Origin: Campylobacteraceae bacterium
Lineage (GTDB): Bacteria; Campylobacterota; Campylobacteria; Campylobacterales; Sulfurovaceae
Assembly: GCA_027023325.1 (NCBI GenBank)
Contig: JALVVQ010000322.1
Coordinates: 1 to 5,809 of the forward strand
Reading direction: 5' to 3'
DNA length: 5,809 nucleotides
Position 1 is the stretch's first letter, and every line of letters starts with the position of its first letter. The notes below the pieces were generated by a model. That model had not been told where the DNA came from, did no database searches, and saw only the letters and a list, made by a program, of their open reading frames with translations. Below are positions 1 through 5,065 of the stretch, one piece after another. The position numbers and the translations under genes were made by a program.

Positions 1-1
1 T

Positions 2-520
2 GGACAAGAGCTAGATGATGACTATGTGCTCGATCGTGCAAAGTTTCTCAAGATAAAAATGCCAAACAGAGATGGTTTTTACCCCAATGTAGATGGCGGT
101 GTGGGGTCAAAAGAGGTAGCAAAATTCCTCAATAATCCTGAAAACTATGGTAAAGGCACACGATGCATGAAGGGCTGTAAAGATGGCAAGGTAAGTCCCA
201 TCAAGTTTGAACTCAAAGATTTCAAGCCAGCACTGACCACGGTTAGGGATCTTCCCAAAGAGACAGGCACAAAAACTGTCACCAAAGGACAAAAGCTCTA
301 TGAAGCCAAATGTAGCGCCTGCCATGCCAATGCAGCCATTGGGGCTCCGGTAGTCGGCGACAAAGAGGCCTGGGCGAAAGTCACAGCCAAAGGCATCGAT
401 GTGGTCTACAAGCACGCACTCAGCGGCTTTAATGCCATGCCGCCAAAAGGTGGCAATATGGATCTCTCAGACGCTACTGTCAAAGAGATTGTAGACTATA
501 TGGTCGAAGCCAGCAAATAG
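2..520 (+). CDS. soxD: SoxD-like c-type cytochrome, C-terminal part (5' end outside window)
   Basis: The reading frame is open from the left edge to the TAG at 518-520, so 172 C-terminal residues are visible and the true start lies upstream. A GTG at 26 is in frame but is not a believable start: it has no ribosome site and sits inside conserved-looking sequence. The visible part begins with a linker containing KMPNRDGF, a phrase I associate with the end of the first cytochrome domain in SoxD-type subunits of SoxCD. It continues with RCMKGCK (fragment residues 54-60) and then a class I cytochrome domain with heme site CSACH (104-108) and probable Met ligand in AMPPKGG (Met146), like c5/c555 cytochromes. 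The role would be to take electrons from a SoxC molybdenum subunit during oxidation of SoxY-bound sulfane sulfur in the periplasm. It lies 49 bases before soxX on the same strand. The cytochrome domain is certain. The SoxD name rests on the linker and context; the cytochrome subunit of another sulfite dehydrogenase is the main alternative. Confidence 0.65.
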   Translation, partial: GQELDDDYVLDRAKFLKIKMPNRDGFYPNVDGGVGSKEVAKFLNNPENYGKGTRCMKGCKDGKVSPIKFELKDFKPALTTVRDLPKETGTKTVTKGQKLYEAKCSACHANAAIGAPVVGDKEAWAKVTAKGIDVVYKHALSGFNAMPPKGGNMDLSDATVKEIVDYMVEASK

Positions 521-526
521 ACCCAA

Positions 527-541
527 GGGAGCGCTGCTCCC
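527..541 (+). promoter_or_regulatory. Small GC-rich hairpin between the soxD-like gene and soxX
   Basis: GGGAGC at 527-532 and GCTCCC at 536-541 form a perfect 6-bp stem around the 3-base loop GCT, starting 7 bases after the stop codon at 520. No T-run follows, so it does not look like an intrinsic terminator. It could be an mRNA 3'-end stabiliser or processing site that sets different levels for the upstream gene and the soxX-B group, but this is inference from structure alone. Confidence 0.4.
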
Positions 542-569
542 AGCAAGTCCAACACACAAAGGAGAAAAA

Positions 570-923
570 ATGAACTTGACAAAAAAGTTACTTATCGCAT
601 CAGCCATAAGTGGATTGTTCGCAACAGCATCTGTTGCAGGCGATATGAACCTGGTAAAAGAGGGTGAAAAGATTTTCAATACCAAAAAGCTAGGCAACTG
701 TCTTGCCTGTCATGCCGTCAATGGTAAAGAGATCAACAACCCAGGAAGCCTAGGCCCCAAACTGCAGTACCTGTCTTCATGGCCGGAAAAAGCGCTCTAT
801 GACAAGATCTATGATCCTTACACCACCAATCCAATATCAGCCATGCCTGCATTTGGAAAAAACGGTTGGCTCGATGACCATCAGATCAAAGCACTGGTTG
901 CTTACCTCAAAACAATTAAATAA
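570..923 (+). CDS. soxX: SoxX, monoheme cytochrome c subunit of SoxAX
   Basis: This gene encodes a 117-residue secreted cytochrome. SoxX pairs with SoxA to form SoxAX, the periplasmic enzyme that joins thiosulfate to the carrier Cys of SoxY with release of electrons. Residues 1 to about 23 form a Sec signal peptide (KK, a hydrophobic stretch, then ASVA before GD). The heme site is CLACH (Cys44, Cys47, His48), and the likely sixth ligand is Met92 in SAMPAFG, the usual SoxX arrangement. The C-terminal helix DDHQIKALVAYLKTIK is typical of class I cytochromes. The length is at the short end for the family but complete. The ATG at 570 follows AAAGGAG (558-564) by 5 bases. It is the first gene of the tightly spaced soxXYZA run, with 19 bases to soxY. 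Small monoheme cytochromes of other types were considered, but the heme spacing and the position before soxYZ make SoxX the clear choice. Confidence 0.9.
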   Translation: MNLTKKLLIASAISGLFATASVAGDMNLVKEGEKIFNTKKLGNCLACHAVNGKEINNPGSLGPKLQYLSSWPEKALYDKIYDPYTTNPISAMPAFGKNGWLDDHQIKALVAYLKTIK

Positions 924-942
924 ACACACATAAGGAGAAAAC

Positions 943-1407
943 ATGGAAAGAAGAAAATTTTTAGGACTAGGCGCAGGTATACTGGCTGCCACAATGATAC
1001 CAGCAGGACTCTCTGCACAAAACTACAGAGAGACAAAAGTAGATGTATGGAAAGTCAAAAATGAAAAAGGCAAGCCAGGCGTCGATGCTGCAATCAAAGC
1101 ACTCTTCGGTACGGATAAAGTAGAAGACGGCAAGGTCAAGCTCAAAGCGCCGGACATCGCAGAAAATGGTGCAGTCATTCCTGTCACACTCAAAGCGGAA
1201 GGCGCAAGCAGATTGGCTCTTTTTCAGGATGCCAACCCTGAGGCTGCCGTGGTTGTTTTCGATGTGCCAAAAAACGGTATCCCTGACTATTCTCTGAGAA
1301 TCAAGCTACAAAAGACTGGCAATGTCGTGGCAGTCGCTGAAATTGATGGCAAACTCTATAAGGCCAGCAAGGTTGTAAAAGTCACTATTGGTGGATGTGG
1401 CGGTTGA
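943..1407 (+). CDS. soxY: SoxY, sulfur-carrier protein of SoxYZ
   Basis: The 154-residue product is the covalent substrate carrier of the Sox cycle. It ends in GGCGG, the flexible arm whose Cys (residue 152) holds thiosulfate and its oxidation intermediates while SoxAX, SoxB and SoxCD act on them. The N-terminus ERRKFLGLGAG followed by a hydrophobic stretch is a twin-arginine (Tat) signal, with likely cleavage near LSA/QN (residue 25). This agrees with SoxYZ being exported folded. The rest is predicted beta-rich, with strands such as AVIPVTLKAEG and AAVVVFDVPKNG that match the SoxY fold. The ATG at 943 is preceded by AAGGAG (932-937) with a 5-base spacer. The leader closely resembles that of soxX. 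SoxZ is encoded 64 bases downstream, the longest gap inside the run. Both the Tat motif and the GGCGG end are intact, so the gene looks functional. Confidence 0.96.
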   Translation: MERRKFLGLGAGILAATMIPAGLSAQNYRETKVDVWKVKNEKGKPGVDAAIKALFGTDKVEDGKVKLKAPDIAENGAVIPVTLKAEGASRLALFQDANPEAAVVVFDVPKNGIPDYSLRIKLQKTGNVVAVAEIDGKLYKASKVVKVTIGGCGG

Positions 1408-1471
1408 TACACCTCCAAGCAGACAGGCACACGGCAGCATAAGTAATACTATTTAAAAGAAAGGAAAAAGA

Positions 1472-1765
1472 ATGAGAATAAAAGCAAAAGAGAAAGAGGG
1501 TATCACCACAGCAAAAGTCATGGCAAAACACCCTATGATGAGTAATGTTGAAGCAAAGAAGAAAGGGAAAGAAGCCAATTTTATCACCTATGTGATAGCT
1601 AAAGTAGGAGATGAGGTAGTATATGAAGCTTCCACAAGCCAATTCTTGTCGAAAAACCCCTACCTTAAATTCAAATTTAAGGGTGAGAACAAAGGAAAAG
1701 AGCTTATCATCACCTGGACAGACCTGAGTGGAAAGACAAAGACAGACAAGAAAAAGATCAAGTAG
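1472..1765 (+). CDS. soxZ: SoxZ, partner subunit of the SoxYZ carrier
   Basis: The gene encodes a 97-residue protein of normal SoxZ length. SoxZ binds SoxY and forms the docking surface of the carrier complex. It has no signal peptide, as expected, because SoxZ crosses the membrane bound to SoxY through the Tat system. Recognisable SoxZ features are the start MRIKAKEKEG, the segment KHPMMSNVEAKKKGKEANFI, the ASTSQFLSKNPYLKFKFKG stretch and the final Ig-like strands IITWTDLSGKTKTDKKKIK. It is very Lys-rich (about 22 of 97), which would suit contact with acidic partners. The ATG at 1472 follows AAAGGA (1460-1465) by 6 bases. It is followed after 48 bases by soxA. It contains a 20-base palindrome at 1663-1682 that may be only a by-product of its Lys/Phe codons. 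Confidence 0.94.
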   Translation: MRIKAKEKEGITTAKVMAKHPMMSNVEAKKKGKEANFITYVIAKVGDEVVYEASTSQFLSKNPYLKFKFKGENKGKELIITWTDLSGKTKTDKKKIK

Positions 1766-1813
1766 GTTGCCTTATCAATAAGCTAACTTTAGACCAATAA
1801 CAAAGGAGAAACC

Positions 1814-2725
1814 ATGTTATTAAAAGTTGTAAAGATATCTGCACTTGTAGCAGTCACCGCCTGTACCTTGAATGCAGGCAGTTTTAATACGCAGGCAGAA
1901 AAAGACAGACAAGCACTCGTCAAGTATATGGAGGCTAAATTTAGCAACCCTGAGAAAAATAAATCATTTTTCCCTTATTCTACAGAAGATGAGCTCAAAA
2001 GAGTCATCAAAAAAGATGTCAAAGCAGCAGATCTAACCAAGGGTTCTTACGCCTATGATTCTATTGGTAGAGAGCAATATGATGACATCAATGAGATGCC
2101 ACCTTATGAAGATGCGATTGACGAAGGCGAAGCACTCTACGGCAAAAAGTTTGCCAATGGAAAATCTTTCAAAACATGCTTTCCAAAAACAGATATTGCA
2201 GGTGATTACCCTTACTTCGATAATAAGAAAAAAGAAGTGGTTACTCTCACACAGGCTATCAATGACTGTTTGGTAGCCAATGGAGAGAAAAAGTGGAATA
2301 TCAAAAAAGGCAACATGGCCAAACTTGAAGCCTATTTTTCACACCAAAGTAAAGAAGCTGGCAAGAAGGTCGCCATCAAAATTGACTCCAAAGAGGCAGC
2401 TCAGGCATATGAAAATGGTAAGAAAGCCTACTATACGCAGCGTGGCTATCTCAAGCTCTCCTGTGCTACATGTCATGTACAAGGTACAGGCAAGCGCGTT
2501 AGAAAAGAGTATATGTCTCCATTGTTGGGGCACACCACACACTTTCCTGTCTTCAGACTCAAGTGGGGCAACCTCGGCACACTGGAAAGACGCCTCGAAG
2601 GCTGCAACAAAGATGAGGGTGAAAATCCGCATAAAGGCAGCAGCAAGTGGGCAAAAGAAGTACTTTACTTCATGTCTTACATGTCAAACGGACTGGGCAT
2701 TGATGGTCCGGATATTAGAAAGTAA
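1814..2725 (+). CDS. soxA: SoxA, monoheme catalytic cytochrome subunit of SoxAX
   Basis: The gene encodes a 303-residue SoxA. With SoxX it catalyses oxidative coupling of thiosulfate to the SoxY Cys in the periplasm. The C-terminal domain holds the heme site CATCH (Cys217, Cys220, His221). Cys264 in LEGCNKDEGE sits where SoxA has its distal Cys (thiolate/persulfide) ligand, next to RLKWGNLGTLERR. The N-terminal domain has no CXXCH but has Cys122 (KTCFP) and Cys152 (NDCLV). In single-heme SoxA proteins the corresponding cysteines form a disulfide, so this belongs to the monoheme class. Residues 1-21 form a signal peptide. Cleavage could be at LNA/GS or, because VTAC (14-17) resembles a lipobox, at Cys17. 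The start at 1814 follows AAAGGAG (1802-1808) by 5 bases. The next gene begins about 11 bases after the stop. No truncation or frameshift is seen. Confidence 0.95.
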   Translation: MLLKVVKISALVAVTACTLNAGSFNTQAEKDRQALVKYMEAKFSNPEKNKSFFPYSTEDELKRVIKKDVKAADLTKGSYAYDSIGREQYDDINEMPPYEDAIDEGEALYGKKFANGKSFKTCFPKTDIAGDYPYFDNKKKEVVTLTQAINDCLVANGEKKWNIKKGNMAKLEAYFSHQSKEAGKKVAIKIDSKEAAQAYENGKKAYYTQRGYLKLSCATCHVQGTGKRVRKEYMSPLLGHTTHFPVFRLKWGNLGTLERRLEGCNKDEGENPHKGSSKWAKEVLYFMSYMSNGLGIDGPDIRK

Positions 2726-2733
2726 AGGTGGAG
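2724..2733 (+). promoter_or_regulatory. Ribosome binding site deciding the start of the soxA-soxB intervening gene
   Basis: AAAGGTGGAG overlaps the last two bases of the soxA stop codon and precedes the pair ATGATG at 2734-2739. In soxX, soxY, soxZ and soxA the first base of the corresponding site lies 12 bases before the ATG. Here the distance is 13 for ATG 2737 and 10 for ATG 2734, which favours 2737. The overlap with the soxA stop suggests coupled translation of the two genes. Confidence 0.5.
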
Positions 2734-2736
2734 ATG

Positions 2737-3171
2737 ATGAAAACATTCAATAAGATTCTATGTATTGCCGGATTAAGCACTTTGGGTTTCACTGCTGTGC
2801 ATGCTGACCTACTCAGTGATGCTGCCAAGCTCGATGTCAAGCAGGCATGTAGTGTCAAAGCCAATGGCCTAGAGGCTGTGCTTGCCACTGCTGCAAAGTA
2901 TAATGCAGAAGCAGTGAAGCTTGGTGTAGAGTTCAAGCGACTGGGTGTCACCAATAGCAACTATATCAAGACAACTACAGAGGCAGCCAAGGCCAAACAG
3001 AAAGAAGTCGTACTGAAATACAAGAAAAAAGGCAAAGTCAAAACGCACAAAATGACAACAGACTATGCAGCATGGAGAAGTTGTTCATTTGCGATCAGGG
3101 CACTTCAACAGCAAGTTGAGGCAGAGAGTACCTGGAAACTTGCAGTACCTGGTGACGGCTTCAAGTACTAG
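2737..3171 (+). CDS. Small secreted helical protein in the soxK position (function unknown)
   Basis: I do not recognise this family from sequence. The product is about 144 residues. A Sec signal peptide (MKTFNK, hydrophobic stretch, VHA before DLL) is likely cleaved after residue 23, leaving a small periplasmic protein. The mature part looks mainly alpha-helical and Lys-rich (segments 44-70, 80-105 and 108-130), with two cysteines, Cys38 and Cys116, that could form a disulfide. It has no heme site. The gene lies 11 bases after soxA and 18 before soxB, so it is almost surely co-transcribed with them. In green sulfur bacteria a small SoxAX-binding protein, SoxK, is encoded between soxA and soxB. 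This gene may have the same role, but I see no clear SoxK sequence signature. In-frame alternative starts are GTG 2728 and ATG 2734. ATG 2737 gives the best distance from AAAGG (2724-2728). Confidence 0.85.
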   Translation: MKTFNKILCIAGLSTLGFTAVHADLLSDAAKLDVKQACSVKANGLEAVLATAAKYNAEAVKLGVEFKRLGVTNSNYIKTTTEAAKAKQKEVVLKYKKKGKVKTHKMTTDYAAWRSCSFAIRALQQQVEAESTWKLAVPGDGFKY

Positions 3172-3189
3172 AAAGAAAGGTATAACATA

Positions 3190-4956
3190 ATGAGTAAAAT
3201 GAGTAGAAGAGAGTTTGTCTATATGATGGCGGTCCTTGGGGCAGCACCTGTATTTGCCAACTCTCACACAAGAATGACAGATACCGGGAAGCTAGAGGAT
3301 TATTATAAACTCAAGAGTTTTGGTAATGTTAGACTAATGCATATGACAGACTGCCACGCACAGCTGCTGCCTGTCTATTTCAGAGAGCCAAGCGTCAACC
3401 TTGGCTTCTTTGACAACTATGGAAAGCCGCCACACATTGTCGGTGAGAAGTTCATGGATTATTTCGGAATCAAAGGCAACAAGCGACTAGAGTACGCCTA
3501 TACCTGTCTCAATTTTGAAAAAAATGCAGAGACGATGGGAAGAGTCGGTGGCTTCGCACAGATCAAAACAGTCGTAGACTTCCTCAAAAATAGTTTTGGC
3601 AAAGACAAAACACTACTGTTGGATGGTGGCGATACCTGGCAAGGCAGTTGGACTTCCCTGCAAACACGTGGTAAAGACATGGTGGGTGCCATGAACCTAC
3701 TGGGTGTAGATGTAGCGGTAGGACACTGGGAATTTACCTATAAAGCACAGGAAGTACTGGACAATGTCAAAGAGCTCGACGCAGAGTTCCTCGCACAGAA
3801 CATCCATGTCAAAGAAGATGCCCTGTTTGACGGCGCACCTTCTTATGATGAAGACAGTGGTTTGGCATTTAAGCCCTACACTATCAAAAAAATGGGTGGT
3901 GCCAGAGTAGCGATCATCGGTCAGGCATTTCCTTATACTACCATAGCCAATCCACAGAGAAACATTCCGGACTGGTCTTTTGGTATTGATGCAGATCCTA
4001 TGCAGGAATTGGTCAATGAAATTCGAAAGAATGAGAAGCCAGATGCTGTCATCGTACTCTCTCACAATGGATATGATGTGGACAAGAAAATGGGCGAAGT
4101 TGTCACCGGTATTGACTTTATCATGGGTGGACACACACACGATGGTGTGCCTGAAGCCTATCCAGCAAAGAACAAAAAAGGTGTCACCTATATCTGTAAT
4201 GCAGGATCCAACGGCAAGTTCCTCAATGTACTTGACCTGGATATCCAAAAAGGAAAGATCGTAGACTTCAAGTTCACGCTGCTTCCTATTTTCTCAGACC
4301 TTATCCCCGAAGACAAGGCAATGAAGCAGTATGTAGCAGGTGTCAGAAAGCCTTTCGAAAAAGACCTTAACAGGGTTATCGCTACAACTGAAATGACGCT
4401 TTTCAGAAGAGGAAACTTCAACGGTAGCTGGGATCAAGTCATCTGTGATGCACTCAGAGATGTCAAGGGTGCAGATATTTCACTCTCTCCCGGATTTAGA
4501 TGGGGTACGACGCTGATGCCTGGACAGAACATTACTTTTGATGATCTTGCCACACAGACAGCCATGACTTATCCTGAAACCTATGCCAAAGATATGGATG
4601 GGAAGACGGTCAAAGCGGTATTGGAAGATGTCGCAGACAACCTCTTCAATGAAGATCCTTTCTATCAGCAGGGTGGAGATATGGTGCGAACAGGAGGACT
4701 CTCCTACACCATCGATCCCAAGGCAAAAATGGGAAGCCGTATCACCAACATCACACTGGCAAACGGCAAGAAGCTCGAAGCCAGCAAGAAATACAAAGTG
4801 GCTGGTTGGTCAACAGTAGGCTCTGTCTCCCCAGGTGAACCTGTGTGGGAAACGGTAGAAACCTACCTCAAGAACCTCAAGCATATCGGCAAAGACTACA
4901 AAGTTGATGCACCTGATATCTTGGGTGTCAAAGGGAACCCCGGCATTATCGCCTAA
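3190..4956 (+). CDS. soxB: SoxB, di-metal sulfate thiohydrolase
   Basis: The 588-residue product hydrolyses the SoxY-Cys-bound sulfonate group to release sulfate. The N-terminus SRREFVYMMAVLGAAPVFA is a Tat signal peptide. The metallophosphoesterase-like domain (about residues 46-360) shows all the expected metal and active-site blocks: HMTDCHAQL (Asp54, His56), LLDGGDTWQGS (Asp148), AVGHWEFTY (His179, the SoxB form of the 5'-nucleotidase GNHE block), SHNGYD (His292) and GGHTHDG (His315, His317). The C-terminal 5'-nucleotidase-type domain (about 395-560) includes RRGNFNGSWDQ, ISLSPGFRWGTTLMPGQ and QQGGDMVRTGGLSY. Length is normal for SoxB. The ATG at 3190 follows AAAGG (3176-3180) by 9 bases; a second in-frame ATG at 3199 would be too far away. 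It lies 18 bases after the preceding gene and is the last gene before the hairpin at 4979. Confidence 0.97.
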   Translation: MSKMSRREFVYMMAVLGAAPVFANSHTRMTDTGKLEDYYKLKSFGNVRLMHMTDCHAQLLPVYFREPSVNLGFFDNYGKPPHIVGEKFMDYFGIKGNKRLEYAYTCLNFEKNAETMGRVGGFAQIKTVVDFLKNSFGKDKTLLLDGGDTWQGSWTSLQTRGKDMVGAMNLLGVDVAVGHWEFTYKAQEVLDNVKELDAEFLAQNIHVKEDALFDGAPSYDEDSGLAFKPYTIKKMGGARVAIIGQAFPYTTIANPQRNIPDWSFGIDADPMQELVNEIRKNEKPDAVIVLSHNGYDVDKKMGEVVTGIDFIMGGHTHDGVPEAYPAKNKKGVTYICNAGSNGKFLNVLDLDIQKGKIVDFKFTLLPIFSDLIPEDKAMKQYVAGVRKPFEKDLNRVIATTEMTLFRRGNFNGSWDQVICDALRDVKGADISLSPGFRWGTTLMPGQNITFDDLATQTAMTYPETYAKDMDGKTVKAVLEDVADNLFNEDPFYQQGGDMVRTGGLSYTIDPKAKMGSRITNITLANGKKLEASKKYKVAGWSTVGSVSPGEPVWETVETYLKNLKHIGKDYKVDAPDILGVKGNPGIIA

Positions 4957-4978
4957 GACTCCCACTTTATATTTTACA

Positions 4979-5019
4979 CTGCCAGACACAACCTCCTGTG
5001 TCTGGCAGGTAAGATTTTT
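4979..5019 (+). terminator. Strong stem-loop after soxB, probable intrinsic terminator
   Basis: CTGCCAGACACA (4979-4990) and TGTGTCTGGCAG (4997-5008) form a perfect 12-bp stem around the 6-base loop ACCTCC. A run of five T residues lies at 5015-5019, six bases past the stem, so the hairpin is strong but the U-tract is offset. Termination may be partial, letting some transcripts continue into the heme/thioredoxin gene at 5066. It begins 22 bases after the soxB stop. Confidence 0.65.
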
Positions 5020-5065
5020 GAATGCGAAATACTTTTTGTATTCTCAAGTTTTACAAGGACACACT

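Noticed and set aside
26..28. GTG at 26 as the start of the first gene
   Set aside because: The frame stays open to the left edge, there is no ribosome site, and the codons upstream (QELDDDY) fit the end of a SoxD-type first domain. The gene is simply cut by the window edge.
1771..1782. CTTAT/ATAAG hairpin between soxZ and soxA
   Set aside because: A 5-bp AT-rich stem with a 2-base loop is unlikely to be stable, and there is no T-run or conserved element next to it.
2055..2753. Two + strand reading frames overlapping soxA in another frame, which could suggest a frameshift
   Set aside because: SoxA is continuous in its own frame with all expected motifs from signal peptide to the Cys264 ligand and a normal length, so no frameshift is needed.
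3697..4248. 183-residue minus-strand reading frame inside soxB
   Set aside because: It lies fully antisense to conserved SoxB coding sequence, shows no domain I recognise and has no plausible ribosome site or promoter context. It is a shadow of soxB codon use.
5026..5044. Possible promoter (TATTCT at 5039-5044) and small AATAC/GTATT hairpin before the heme/thioredoxin gene
   Set aside because: The -10 match is weak, no clear -35 is visible, and the 5-bp stem is AT-rich. A promoter here is plausible given the upstream terminator but cannot be supported from sequence alone.
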